Assembly: GCF_029210385.1 (NCBI RefSeq)
Contig: NZ_JARGDQ010000005.1
Span: 62,001 to 126,000 of the forward strand
Direction: 5' to 3'
DNA from: Desulfurivibrio dismutans
Lineage (GTDB): Bacteria > Desulfobacterota > Desulfobulbia > Desulfobulbales > Desulfurivibrionaceae
DNA: 64,000 bases
Shown: positions 8,063 through 16,767 of the stretch, piece by piece
Layout: every line of letters starts with the position of its first letter
Numbering within the stretch: position 1 is the stretch's first letter
Position numbers and translations under genes: made by a program
The notes under the pieces: generated by a model
Told to the model about the DNA's origin: nothing
Seen by the model: the letters and a program-made list of their open reading frames with translations, nothing else
The model's database searches: none

Positions 8063-9327
8063 GTATGCGTATTGCCTTGGTGTATCCTAAATGGGACAAG
8101 ATTCCGGAACAGACCGAATTTCATCTGCCGCCCCACGGGCCGGTGTGTGTGGCCGCCGCGATTCCCGAGCAGTACGAGGTCCGTTTCACCGATGAAAATG
8201 TCGATTCACTGGACTTGGACTGGAAGCCCGATGTGGTACTGTTATCGATGATGCTGACCTGCCAGCTCCCCCGGGGTAAGGAGATAGCGGCCGAATACCG
8301 GCGGCGGGGGGTGTCGGTGATCAGCGGCGGGATTGCCACCATGTTGCACGCCGAAGAGATCGCCGAACATGTGGACAGTGTTTTTCTGGGCGAGGTGGAA
8401 AACGGGCGGCTGGCTGGAGTGCTGGAGGACTGTCGCCATGGCAAACTGCAGGCCCTCTATAACTACTTCCATGATTTTCCGCCCATCGAAAGCGTAGGTC
8501 CGGCCCGGCGGGAGATTCTCAATCAGTCCCGGTATATCTACCGGGGGGTGAAGATGGTGGATCTGGTCCATGCCTCCCGAGGTTGTCGCTTCAACTGTTT
8601 CCCCTGCGCCACTGCCTATCTGGGCGGCCGCCAGTTTCGGCCGCGGCCGCTGGACCGGGTGGCGGAAGAACTGGCCGGGATTGACAACAACCGCCTGTTC
8701 ATGGTGGACAACTCATTGGCCCAGGACAAGGATTGGGTGCTGGAGCTGTTTGCGGCCATGAAGCCGCTTAAAAAGAAATGGATCTCGCACCCCATCCTGG
8801 ATGACGACGAAGTGCTGGCCGCGGCGGCGGACGCCGGCTGCTGGTACGTCTACCAGGCGGTGTTCGATACTTCCGAGGTGATCCGCAACCGGGTGCGGCG
8901 GCTGAAAGAGCACGGTATCGGGGTTGAAGCGGCGGTGCTACTGGGGCCGGACAACCAGGATGCCGACTATATCAAGCGACTGGTGGATTTTCTGCTGGAA
9001 ATCGATGTGGAGATGGCGGAGTTTTCCATCCTCACCCCCTTTCCCCATACCCCGGTTACCACCAAGTTCGAACAGGAAGGGCGCATCCTGCACCGCGACT
9101 GGCGGCGCTATACCACCGCCGAGGTCTGCTTTCAGCCCAAACAGATGACTCCCGACGAGTTGCAGGAAATGTACGATTATGCCTGGCGCACTTTTTATCA
9201 GGAGTTGCCGCAGCCGCTGCGGATGGCCCGGCTGTTCAGCGAGGTGGTGAAAAAGGAGATGGAGGACGGAACCTATGTGCCCCACCGGCAGGCGGCCGAA
9301 CGCCAATGGCAGGCCGCTCGGAATTGA
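8059..9327 (+). CDS. B12-binding-type radical SAM protein (first of two)
   Basis: A 422-residue protein. Residues 1-130 form a Rossmann-like cobalamin-binding-type domain (RIALVYPKW, PHGPVCVAAAI, VVLLSMMLT, VISGGIATMLHAEEI) without the DxHxxG base-on motif. The radical SAM core follows with CRFNCFPC (Cys176, Cys180, Cys183) and a TIM-barrel region to about residue 340. Class B radical SAM enzymes of this build carry out methylations and ring rearrangements at unactivated carbons. It is coupled to the KS-like gene upstream, and a second enzyme of the same class starts 11 nt after it. The chemistry is not predictable from sequence; an action on the acyl chain is inferred from context. Confidence 0.88.
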   Translation: MSMRIALVYPKWDKIPEQTEFHLPPHGPVCVAAAIPEQYEVRFTDENVDSLDLDWKPDVVLLSMMLTCQLPRGKEIAAEYRRRGVSVISGGIATMLHAEEIAEHVDSVFLGEVENGRLAGVLEDCRHGKLQALYNYFHDFPPIESVGPARREILNQSRYIYRGVKMVDLVHASRGCRFNCFPCATAYLGGRQFRPRPLDRVAEELAGIDNNRLFMVDNSLAQDKDWVLELFAAMKPLKKKWISHPILDDDEVLAAAADAGCWYVYQAVFDTSEVIRNRVRRLKEHGIGVEAAVLLGPDNQDADYIKRLVDFLLEIDVEMAEFSILTPFPHTPVTTKFEQEGRILHRDWRRYTTAEVCFQPKQMTPDELQEMYDYAWRTFYQELPQPLRMARLFSEVVKKEMEDGTYVPHRQAAERQWQAARN

Positions 9328-9337
9328 CGGAAAGACC

Positions 9338-10690
9338 ATGAACTGTCTATTGGTGTCGGTTAATCAGGCGGTGGTGCCTTATCCCGTATACCCCCTTGGG
9401 GTCGCCTATCTGTGCGGCAGCCTGCAGCAGGCGGGGCATGTGGCCGAGCATTTTGATCTGCTGGCCGATGGCGGTGCCGCGGGCCTGCGGCAGCGGCTGA
9501 TCGAGCGCCGCTATGACCTGATCGGCCTTTCCATTCGCAACCTGGACACCGTCGACAGTTGTGACCCCAACGATTTTGTACCCGAAGTGGCGGCGGTCGT
9601 TGCCTTGATCCGGGAGGTCTCCCCGGCGCCGGTGGTGCTCGGCGGGCCGGCCTTTTCCCTGATGCCGGAACAGCTGTTGGGATTTCTGTGCGCCGACTAC
9701 GGGGTGGTGGGCGAGGGCGAGGTGCTGCTGCCCTGGCTGGCCGATGAACTGGCTGCCGGCCGGCCGCCCGGGCAGAAGATTCTGCGCAATGAGCGCCGGG
9801 TGGACTTCTGGCCCCGGCCGGTATATGATGAAAGCCCGCTGCGTTATTATCTGGCCCACGGCGGCATGCTGGGAGTGCAGACCAAGCGCGGCTGTCCTTA
9901 TCATTGCGCTTATTGCTCCTATCCCACCATCGAGGGACACACCCTGCGTTACCGGGATCCGGACGAGACGGCGGCAGAGGTGGCCCGGCTGGTGTCGGAA
10001 CACAGTGCCAGGTACATTTTCTTTACCGACTCGGTGTTCAACGACGGGGCCGGGCAATTTCGCCGCCTGGCCGAAGCCCTGATCAGAAATGGCAACACCA
10101 CTCCCTGGTGCGCCTTTTTTCGCCCCCAGAACCTGGAGCGGGAAGATTTGCGGCTGCTCAAGCGAGCCGGATTGGCGGCCATGGAACTAGGTACCGATGC
10201 CGCCTGTGACCGAACCCTGGCGGGCCTGGACAAGGGGTTTGACTTCGATCAGGTGCTGCGGGCCAACCGGCTGGCGGTGGAAGAGGGGGTTCCCTGCGCC
10301 CATTTTGTGATGTTCGGCGGCCCCGATGAGGACCGCCGGACCTTGACCGAAGGGCTTGATAATTTATCCCGGCTGGAAAAGTGTATCGTCTTTGCTTTTT
10401 CCGGCATCCGGATTCTGCCGGGAACCGCGCTGGCCGCCAGGGCGGTGGCGGACGGGGTGATCACCGCCGACCAATCTTTGTTGACCCCGACTTTTTATTT
10501 TTCGCCCCAGTTGCCGGCCGCCGAGCTTAACCGGGAACTGGCCGCCGCTTTTGCCCCGCGAACGGACCGGATCTTTCCAGTTTCACAGATTATCGGTCAT
10601 CTGACAGTTTTGCATGAGATGGGGCATACCGGGCCGCTCTGGGATTTTTTGCTGCGTCCGCCCCGGGTAAGAAATGCGCGCTCGGTATGA
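9338..10690 (+). CDS. B12-binding-type radical SAM protein (second of two)
   Basis: About 450 residues, starting at ATG 9338 with GGAAAG upstream. The N-terminal 150 residues show the cobalamin-binding-type pattern (YPVYPLGVAYLCGSLQQAGH, VVLGGPAFSLMPEQLL, GVVGEGE). The radical SAM motif CPYHCAYC (Cys186, Cys190, Cys193) follows, and an HFVMFGGPDE segment typical of this group comes later. It differs enough from its upstream neighbour to be a distinct enzyme, not a recent duplicate. Paired B12 radical SAM proteins suggest two successive carbon-centred steps on the product. The GT2 gene overlaps its 3' end by 17 nt. Confidence 0.9.
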   Translation: MNCLLVSVNQAVVPYPVYPLGVAYLCGSLQQAGHVAEHFDLLADGGAAGLRQRLIERRYDLIGLSIRNLDTVDSCDPNDFVPEVAAVVALIREVSPAPVVLGGPAFSLMPEQLLGFLCADYGVVGEGEVLLPWLADELAAGRPPGQKILRNERRVDFWPRPVYDESPLRYYLAHGGMLGVQTKRGCPYHCAYCSYPTIEGHTLRYRDPDETAAEVARLVSEHSARYIFFTDSVFNDGAGQFRRLAEALIRNGNTTPWCAFFRPQNLEREDLRLLKRAGLAAMELGTDAACDRTLAGLDKGFDFDQVLRANRLAVEEGVPCAHFVMFGGPDEDRRTLTEGLDNLSRLEKCIVFAFSGIRILPGTALAARAVADGVITADQSLLTPTFYFSPQLPAAELNRELAAAFAPRTDRIFPVSQIIGHLTVLHEMGHTGPLWDFLLRPPRVRNARSV

Positions 10691-11852
10691 GCAACCGACC
10701 ATCGTTGTGGTGCCGGTATACAACCATGGCGCCACCCTGCGGGAAGTGGTGCAGTGGGCCCGGGCGGCGGGCTGGCCGGTACTGGTGGTGGATGACGGCA
10801 GTACCGATGACGGCTGGCAGCGGATTGCCGACCTGGATTGCCATAAGCTGCGGCTGCCGGTAAATAAAGGTAAGGGCGCGGCCATCATGGCCGGGGCCAC
10901 TAAAGCCGCCGAACTTGGTTTCGCCTGGATCATCACCGTGGATGCCGACGGCCAGCATGACCCGGCCGAGGCCGAGTTGCTGGCGGCAAAAGCGGCGGCC
11001 CTCGGCCGACCGGCCATTGTTATCGGGGCGCGGCGCATGGTGCAGGAAACAGTGCCTAAAGCCAGCCTTTTCGGTCGTTCCTTTTCCAACTTCTGGGTCC
11101 GGCTTGAAACCGGCCGTGAGCTGCCGGATACCCAGAGCGGTATGCGACTCTATCCGGTACGTGAACTGCTGGCTCTGAAGCTCGGCAGCAGTCGCTACGA
11201 TTTTGAAATCGAGGTGCTGGTGCGGGCCTCATGGGCCGGGGTGGATATAGATTCAGTTGATATTTCGGTGCATTATCCGCCCAGTGGCGAACGGGTAAGT
11301 CATTTCAGCCAATGGCGGGACAATCTGCGGTTGACCGTCTTGCACACCCGTCTGCTGCTGCGCCGCCTGTTGCCTTTGTCCCATCACCGGGTCGCCGGCC
11401 AGTCCCCGCCCACGGCCGAAAAACTGGCGGTGCGACGGCCCTGGCAGACCTTGAAAAGGATCTGCTCCGAGCACACCTCGCCGGTCTGGCTGGCCACGGC
11501 GGTGTGGATCGGTCTGTTCATGGGAGCCCTGCCCCTGATTGCCTGTCATACGGTGGCGATTATCTATGTCACCCACCGCTTGCATCTAAACAAACTGGCG
11601 GCGGTGGCGGCCAGTCAGTTTTGCATGCCGCCGGTGGTGCCGGTGTTATGTATTCAGGTGGGTTATTTCATGCGTGAAGGGGGGCTGCTGCTGGATCTCT
11701 CCTGGGAAAAATGGTTGCTGGAGATTCACTTGCGCCTGTGGGACTGGTTGCTCGGCTCTCTGGTGGTGGGGCCGGTGCTGGGGCTGATCGGCGCCGGGTT
11801 GATATATTGGGCCCGGACCAGGATGTTTCCCTGTCGCGTTACGGACAACTGA
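10674..11852 (+). CDS. Family 2 glycosyltransferase fused to DUF2062 membrane domain
   Basis: A 392-residue protein. The N-terminal GT-A domain (residues 5-230) has VVPVYNHGATLREVV, VVDDGSTDDGW, the metal-binding DADGQHD and the DTQSGMRLYP motif, as in dolichyl-phosphate-glucose-synthase-like GT2 enzymes. The C-terminal part (about residues 270-385) is hydrophobic and resembles DUF2062 (FMGALPLIACHTVAIIYVTH, VGPVLGLIGAGLIY). GT2 fusions with acyltransferase partners are standard in aryl polyene loci. It probably glycosylates a lipid or polyprenyl phosphate at the inner membrane; the sugar donor is unknown. Confidence 0.88.
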   Translation: MRARYEQPTIVVVPVYNHGATLREVVQWARAAGWPVLVVDDGSTDDGWQRIADLDCHKLRLPVNKGKGAAIMAGATKAAELGFAWIITVDADGQHDPAEAELLAAKAAALGRPAIVIGARRMVQETVPKASLFGRSFSNFWVRLETGRELPDTQSGMRLYPVRELLALKLGSSRYDFEIEVLVRASWAGVDIDSVDISVHYPPSGERVSHFSQWRDNLRLTVLHTRLLLRRLLPLSHHRVAGQSPPTAEKLAVRRPWQTLKRICSEHTSPVWLATAVWIGLFMGALPLIACHTVAIIYVTHRLHLNKLAAVAASQFCMPPVVPVLCIQVGYFMREGGLLLDLSWEKWLLEIHLRLWDWLLGSLVVGPVLGLIGAGLIYWARTRMFPCRVTDN

Positions 11853-11915
11853 TTGTCCCGTGGGCGCTTATTTCGGATTGAACCCGGTGCAGGCTACGTT
11901 GGATTGACTGAGAAG

Positions 11916-12854
11916 ATGCAAAACGTCGGTAAAGGACTGGAAAACAGTGGTGCCGGGCCGGGGCCGCCGGCCCGCAGCTGGTGGCAACGCCTGGAGGCCT
12001 GGGGCCATTACTGTTTTTATCTTACCTTGCGTCTTTTCGGCCGCACCGGGGGGTATCTGTTACTGCTGCCCGTGGTTGCCGTTTATTTGCTTGGCAGCCG
12101 GGAGATTCACCGGCGGATCAGGCCCTATCTGCGGCGCCGTTTCCCCGAACTTAACCGCTGGCGATTATGGCTGGCCACCGGCAAAATCGTCCATTCCTTC
12201 GGCCGGGTGCTGGTGGATCGGGCCTGGCTGGGCACCGGTCGGGGGCGTACCCTCGAGGGTGAAACCATTGGTTACGAGCGCTTGCTTAAACTGGTGAGCA
12301 AGGGCCAAGGGGCGGTGCTGCTGACCGCCCATGTGGGCAACTGGCAGACGGCGCTGGCCCACCTGGAGCAGCTGCCGGTACCGGTCCACGCCCTGATGCA
12401 TTACGATCGGGAGGCGGCAGCCAAGCATTATTTCGACCTGGGTCAGGGGCGGCGGCCCTTCCATATCATCAGCACCGACGGGCCGCTGGGGGGAATGGTA
12501 GAAGCGACGGCGGCCCTGCAGCGGGGGGAGGTGGTCACCATCATGGGTGACCGGTTGGTCAAGGGCTCGTCGGTGTCGGTGGATTTCCTGGGTGATCCGG
12601 TTCGCCTGCCCGATGCGGCTTATGTGCTGGCGGGTTGCGTGGGCGCCCCGGTGGTGGCCATGTTTGCCGCCAAGACCGGCCGGCGCAGTTACCTGCTGAG
12701 GATTCGGGATATCTGGTATCCCGGCTGGCAGGAACGGGAGCAGAGGGCGGAAGCCTGCCGGCAAAGCGCTGCCCGCTTTGCCCGCAACCTGCAGGAGCAC
12801 GTTGACGAGTATCCCTATCAATGGTACAACTTTTACGATTTTTGGCAGCAATAA
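11916..12854 (+). CDS. LpxL/HtrB-like lipid acyltransferase
   Basis: About 312 residues from ATG 11916 (a TTG 63 nt earlier is possible). It has the family motif TAHVGNWQTALAHLE, with the HX4D/E-type catalytic His and acidic residue, and later IMGDRLVKGSSVSVDFLG, matching the lysophospholipid acyltransferase family of lipid A late acyltransferases. A hydrophobic segment (YLLLLPVVAVYLLG) anchors it to the membrane. It lies 60 nt after the GT2-DUF2062 gene, the order of the acyltransferase/GT pairs of APE loci. It likely attaches the product acyl chain to a membrane acceptor. Confidence 0.88.
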   Translation: MQNVGKGLENSGAGPGPPARSWWQRLEAWGHYCFYLTLRLFGRTGGYLLLLPVVAVYLLGSREIHRRIRPYLRRRFPELNRWRLWLATGKIVHSFGRVLVDRAWLGTGRGRTLEGETIGYERLLKLVSKGQGAVLLTAHVGNWQTALAHLEQLPVPVHALMHYDREAAAKHYFDLGQGRRPFHIISTDGPLGGMVEATAALQRGEVVTIMGDRLVKGSSVSVDFLGDPVRLPDAAYVLAGCVGAPVVAMFAAKTGRRSYLLRIRDIWYPGWQEREQRAEACRQSAARFARNLQEHVDEYPYQWYNFYDFWQQ

Positions 12855-12907
12855 TCAAACTTATCGTAACCGTTCACCAGGGGTGCTAACCTACTTATTT
12901 AACGGGC

Positions 12908-13016
12908 TGTAAACGTTCAGCAGTGCCCCAGATTCGGGCAAGCAGCCGAGCGCCGCGTACCCGTGTACGTAAGCTTGGCTGATCGCCCGAAGGTGGGGTG
13001 CTGCTGAACGTTTACA
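12908..13016. repeat. 109-nt imperfect palindromic element, copy A
   Basis: The arms TGTAAACGTTCAGCAG and CTGCTGAACGTTTACA are perfect 16-bp inverted termini; the interior continues as an imperfect stem around ATTCGGGCAAGCAGCC and GGCTGATCGCCCGAA with a tip near CGTACCCGTGTACG. A second element with the same organisation lies at 32708-32819, so this is a dispersed palindrome family. It fills most of the 219-nt gap between the two halves of the lipid locus and could fold as a transcript-end structure, though no T-run follows. Confidence 0.8.
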
Positions 13017-13073
13017 ACTTATCGGGCCGCTGATCCTATCAAGACAACTACCGCGAGGAAAAACTGAAAAGGC

Positions 13074-13328
13074 ATGGAAGACCTGAAAGAGAAGCTCAAA
13101 CATATTTTAATTGACGAAATCAAACTGCAGGGCATTACCCCCGCCGACATCAAAGATGACATGCCGCTGTTCGGTGACGGACTGGGGCTTGATTCGCTGG
13201 ATGCGGTGGAACTGGTGGTGCTGATCCAGAAACATTTCGGGGTCCAGATTTCCGACATGGAGGAGGGCAAGAAGGCCTTTACCTCCATTGCCAATCTGGC
13301 CGATTATATCCGGGAGCATCAGGCATAA
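13074..13328 (+). CDS. Acyl carrier protein (second)
   Basis: An 84-residue ACP with the attachment motif GLGLDSLDAVELVVLI, Ser41 being the phosphopantetheine site. It is close to the ACPs of aryl polyene loci in length and motif. It opens the second transcription block, just upstream of the KS/Cys-less KS pair at 13384 and 14622, so it is the probable carrier for chain building by that pair. The start ATG follows GAGGAAAAACTGAAAAGGC. Confidence 0.95.
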   Translation: MEDLKEKLKHILIDEIKLQGITPADIKDDMPLFGDGLGLDSLDAVELVVLIQKHFGVQISDMEEGKKAFTSIANLADYIREHQA

Positions 13329-13383
13329 ATTCTATGAAACTGGTGTTTTTGGCGGTGCATACAGGATGCCCCGAGGAGTGTTG

Positions 13384-14625
13384 ATGGGTGATTCGGCAGC
13401 AGCAGTTGCCGTCAGCGGCCTGGGGTGCCTCTCCGCTGCCGGTTTAAACCTTGATGAGCACCGCAACGCGCTGGCCGGTGGTGAGGTCAACTGCGGCCCG
13501 GTGCCGGCGGAGATTTACGCTACCTCTTTACCCTTTCCGGTGTTCAGCGTGGCCGGGGATATCCGGGCGGTGGTCGGCGGGTTGTCGACTGATGAGGCAA
13601 CGATGACGGCGGTGGCTGGCCTGAGCCGTACCGGCCGGCTGGCATTGGCGGCGGCGCTGGAAGCCATTGCCCGGGCCGGGCTGGACCCGGCCTCGCTGCG
13701 CGGCCGCAAGGTTGGGGTCTGCCTGGGAACCACCGTGGGCTGCGCCTTTAACGATGAGGATTATTACCGGGCCTGGCGGCAGGGACGGCGGCCGCCGCTG
13801 GCGCCGTTGCAGCGTTATCTGCAGGGTAATATCAGCACCGCCCTGCAGGCGATCCTGCAGCTTGCCGGTCCTGCCCTGGTAATCACCAATGCCTGCGCCT
13901 CAGGTACTGATGCCATCGGGGTGGCTGCTGATTGGTTGCGCCGGGGACGCTGTGAACTGGCCATCGCCGGCGGCGCTGATGCTCTGTCACGGATTGCCGG
14001 TAACGGCTTCACCTCGCTGCTGCTCACCGATGCCGACCCCTGCCGTCCCTTTGATGAGAGTAGGCAGGGCTTGAATTTGGGTGAAGGGGCCGGGGTGCTG
14101 CTACTTGAAAGGCGGGAAAGTGCGACCCGTGAAGGTCGTCGTCCGCAGGGCTGGATCAGGGGCTTTGGCACCGCCGGCGATGCCTGGCATCCCACCGCCC
14201 CTCATCCGGAGGGGATCGGTATGCAACGGGCCATTGCTGCGGCCCTGCAAGGCAGCAGTTTGCAGCGCCGGGATATATCCCTGATCAACGGCCACGGCAC
14301 CGGGACCCCGGCTAACGATCTGGCGGAAACCACCGCGGTGGCGGCCGTGTTCGGGGAAAATGGACAGGTTCCGCTGGTTTCCACCAAGGCGCTCACCGGC
14401 CATACCCTGGGGGCGGCGGGCGCCATTGAGGCCATCTTTACGCTGCTGGCCCTGCAGGCCGGGAAAACCGTCGGTTCCCGCCGCTGCCGGCGGCCCGACC
14501 CAGCCTTCCACTATTGTCCTTTGGCGGAAGACGAAGAGCGAGTCTTGGCCGGTCCCATCGGGCTTTCCCAGTCGCTGGCGTTTGGTGGCGGTAATAGCGG
14601 TCTGATTCTGGAGGCGGCGTCATGA
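13384..14625 (+). CDS. Beta-ketoacyl-ACP synthase (ApeO-like position)
   Basis: About 413 residues from ATG 13384 (GAGGAG upstream). The full catalytic set is present: Cys near residue 171 in TNACASGTDAIG, His in NGHGTGTPANDLAE and His in STKALTGHTLGAAG. The next gene starts 4 nt before its stop and encodes a Cys-less KS-like protein, so the two probably form a KS-chain-length-factor heterodimer, as ApeO/ApeC do in aryl polyene synthesis. Role: iterative elongation on the ACP at 13074. Confidence 0.92.
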   Translation: MGDSAAAVAVSGLGCLSAAGLNLDEHRNALAGGEVNCGPVPAEIYATSLPFPVFSVAGDIRAVVGGLSTDEATMTAVAGLSRTGRLALAAALEAIARAGLDPASLRGRKVGVCLGTTVGCAFNDEDYYRAWRQGRRPPLAPLQRYLQGNISTALQAILQLAGPALVITNACASGTDAIGVAADWLRRGRCELAIAGGADALSRIAGNGFTSLLLTDADPCRPFDESRQGLNLGEGAGVLLLERRESATREGRRPQGWIRGFGTAGDAWHPTAPHPEGIGMQRAIAAALQGSSLQRRDISLINGHGTGTPANDLAETTAVAAVFGENGQVPLVSTKALTGHTLGAAGAIEAIFTLLALQAGKTVGSRRCRRPDPAFHYCPLAEDEERVLAGPIGLSQSLAFGGGNSGLILEAAS

Positions 14626-15473
14626 AGCGCGAAGTGCGGATCAGGGCGGTGCGAGTTGAGACCTCCGGGGCCGATATTCCGGCCCATTGGCAACGGGCTC
14701 TGCGGCGGGCCGATGATTTTTCCCGCCTGGCGGTGCTGGCTGGTGTCGGGGCCATGGGTGCCGATGCTGAAACTTCACCCAAGGAAGGCCGACCGGATAT
14801 CGGGGTGTTCCTGGGTACCACCACCGGTCCTTTGGAAACCAATTTTCGCTTTCTGGACACCCTCTTTGACAACGGTGAAGGCCAGGCCTCACCCACCCTG
14901 TTTTCTCATTCGGTCCATAATGCCGCCGTGGGTTACCTGGCCCGGCTGCTGAATTTGCAGGGGCCGGCGCTGACCCTGACTTCACCCGGCTGGCCCTTTT
15001 TGGCCGCACTCGCGGAGGCCCAAGCGGCCCTGGAAAACACTGAGCTGGCCGCCGCTCTGGTGGTGGCGGCGGAAGAAGAATCACCGTTGCTGATTGAGGC
15101 CGGCGAGCGATTGACGGTGGCGACCGGAGAATGGCAAGCAGATGGAGAGGAGCAGCAAGAATCAACCGCCTGTCGTCGGGGGGCGGTTGCCTGGCTGCTG
15201 GAGGCCGTCGAGCCGGGGGTGGCTGACGGTATGCGGCTGCGTGAGATTATGCTGGCCGAGCAACCCAGCAACCCGGACTTTTATTTATTGCGTTCCGGGG
15301 AGCGGTTTCGACCGGACGCGGCAGCCCGGCCGGCTGAGGTGCCGCGAAGCCTGGCGGCGGCGCTGGCCTTGAGCCGCGCCCTGGAGGAATGCTCGAGAAG
15401 AGGAGAGCCTTCACTGCACTGGCAGGCGTCCGCCCCCTGTGGGCGGGCCGAAGTGTTGATTGAACTGCCGTAA
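14622..15473 (+). CDS. Ketosynthase-like chain-length-factor candidate (Ketoacyl-synt_2 type)
   Basis: A 283-residue protein with the Ketoacyl-synt_2 pattern VFLGTTTGPLETNFRFLDTL, SPTLFSHSVHNAAVGYLARL and LQGPALTLTSPGWPFLAAL. The Cys of true ketosynthases is absent: the elbow reads TSPGWPF. The C-terminal His motifs are missing too. This is the profile of the chain-length factor or partner subunit in aryl polyene and type II polyketide systems. The ATGA overlap with the upstream KS supports stoichiometric coupling. A shorter relative is at 7511. Confidence 0.85.
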   Translation: MKREVRIRAVRVETSGADIPAHWQRALRRADDFSRLAVLAGVGAMGADAETSPKEGRPDIGVFLGTTTGPLETNFRFLDTLFDNGEGQASPTLFSHSVHNAAVGYLARLLNLQGPALTLTSPGWPFLAALAEAQAALENTELAAALVVAAEEESPLLIEAGERLTVATGEWQADGEEQQESTACRRGAVAWLLEAVEPGVADGMRLREIMLAEQPSNPDFYLLRSGERFRPDAAARPAEVPRSLAAALALSRALEECSRRGEPSLHWQASAPCGRAEVLIELP

Positions 15474-15498
15474 CATACCAAAACAAGGTGATAAAACC

Positions 15499-16227
15499 AT
15501 GTCTGATGCCCCTGTAGTTTTTATTTCCGGTGCCAGCCGCGGGATCGGGGCGGGAATCGCCCGCCGCCTGGCGGACAGCGGTTATGATCTCTGGCTGAAC
15601 TACCATTCGGCCCACGCGGAGGCCCGCGCCCTGCAGGCGGAAATCGAAGAAAAAGGCCGCCGCTGCCGGTTGCTGCCCTTTGATGTCGCCGATGAAGAGG
15701 CGGTCGGGGCCGCTCTGGAGCCTTTACTGGCTGAAGAAACACCTTACGGTTTTGTGCATAACGCCGGGATTACCCGCGATACTTTGCTGCCCATGATGAG
15801 CCGCCAGGACTGGGACCGGGTGCTGGCCACCCATTTGACCGGGTTTTTTTTGCTGGGGCGGCTGTTTTCCAAAGCCATGCTGGGTAAAAGAAAGGGACGG
15901 ATCGTCGCTGTGGCTTCCGTCTCCGGCGAAACCGGTCAGGCCGGTCAGGTTAATTACGCCGCCGCCAAGGGGGGGATGATCGCTGCCTGCAAGTCGCTGG
16001 CACGGGAAGTGGCCCGGCGCAACATCCTGGTCAACGTGGTCTCCCCGGGACTGATCGATACCGAGATGATCAAAGACCTGCCCCTGGAACGTATTCTGCC
16101 CATGGTCCCCATGGGCCGGGTCGGCACGGTGGAGGAGGTGGCAGGCGTGGTCAACTTTCTGCTCGGGCCGGAAGCAGGTTACATCACCGGCCAGGTCATC
16201 GGGGTCAACGGCGGGCTCTATATGTAA
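15499..16227 (+). CDS. 3-oxoacyl-ACP reductase (FabG-like, SDR family)
   Basis: A 242-residue short-chain dehydrogenase. The NAD(P)-binding motif is GASRGIGAGIA near the N-terminus, followed by NAGI, the active-site serine in VASVSGETG and the YAAAKGG motif with the catalytic Tyr and Lys. The ATG at 15499 has AAGGTG upstream. It is placed between the KS pair and the first dehydratase, so it carries out the ketoreduction step of each elongation cycle, equivalent to ApeQ in aryl polyene clusters. Confidence 0.93.
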   Translation: MSDAPVVFISGASRGIGAGIARRLADSGYDLWLNYHSAHAEARALQAEIEEKGRRCRLLPFDVADEEAVGAALEPLLAEETPYGFVHNAGITRDTLLPMMSRQDWDRVLATHLTGFFLLGRLFSKAMLGKRKGRIVAVASVSGETGQAGQVNYAAAKGGMIAACKSLAREVARRNILVNVVSPGLIDTEMIKDLPLERILPMVPMGRVGTVEEVAGVVNFLLGPEAGYITGQVIGVNGGLYM

Positions 16228-16242
16228 CCTGGCCGCTTTTGC

Positions 16243-16266
16243 GTCCTGCTGAATGTTTACGGCCCG
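16243..16266. repeat. Possible relic of the 109-nt palindrome (one terminus)
   Basis: The stretch CTGCTGAATGTTTACGGCCC matches the right terminus of the element at 12908-13016 (CTGCTGAACGTTTACA) with one change, but no opposite arm is present. It may be a decayed half element or chance similarity over about 15 nt. Confidence 0.3.
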
Positions 16267-16317
16267 CTGGAGCAGAAGGTTCTGGGCCACGATGAACGGT
16301 AACCGAAAAGGAAAAAG

Positions 16318-16767
16318 ATGAACGCCCTGACCTTGCCCCGCCCGGCGCTGGAACTGGTGCCCCAACGACCGCCGATGCTGCTGGTGGATGAATTGCTGGA
16401 GTGGCGGCCCGGCCGGGCTCTGGCCCGGGCCGTGGTGCCGGCGGCGGGAATCTGGTACGATCCCGAGACCGGGGTGCCGACAGAGTACTGGATTGAACTG
16501 GTGGCCCAGGCCATGGCCGCCGCCAACGGTTATGACGCCATGCAAGCGGGTGCTGCCCCCGGCAGCGGCATGCTGGTGGGGGTGGACTCCTTTCGCTTGT
16601 ACCAAGTTCCCCGGCCCGGTGCCACCGTGCTGGTTGAGCTTAAAAAGACTTTTGAATTCGGGGCGGTGAAGATCATTAAGGGATGGGTGCGTTCCGCCGA
16701 GGCTGATTTGGCCGAAGTCGAGATTAAGGTATGGGAAGGAGAGATGATGGAGGAAGGCCCAAGATGA
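16318..16767 (+). CDS. Hotdog-fold 3-hydroxyacyl-ACP dehydratase-like protein (ApeP-like)
   Basis: A 149-residue single hotdog domain. The N-terminal block VPQRPPMLLVDELLEW aligns with the FabZ/ApeP active-site strand, and EYWIELVAQAMAAANGYD carries the acidic residue of the central helix. The catalytic His expected in LPHRxPMLL is Gln here, so activity is uncertain or relies on another residue. SD AAAAGGAAAAAG precedes the ATG. It overlaps the LolA-like gene by 4 nt. Expected role: dehydration of 3-hydroxyacyl-ACP in the polyene cycle, with the second dehydratase at 20527. Confidence 0.8.
   Translation: MNALTLPRPALELVPQRPPMLLVDELLEWRPGRALARAVVPAAGIWYDPETGVPTEYWIELVAQAMAAANGYDAMQAGAAPGSGMLVGVDSFRLYQVPRPGATVLVELKKTFEFGAVKIIKGWVRSAEADLAEVEIKVWEGEMMEEGPR

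Noticed and set aside
12855-13073. Protein-coding gene in the gap between the two halves of the lipid locus
   Set aside because: Only a palindromic element and leader sequence are present; short frames here are created by the hairpin arms.
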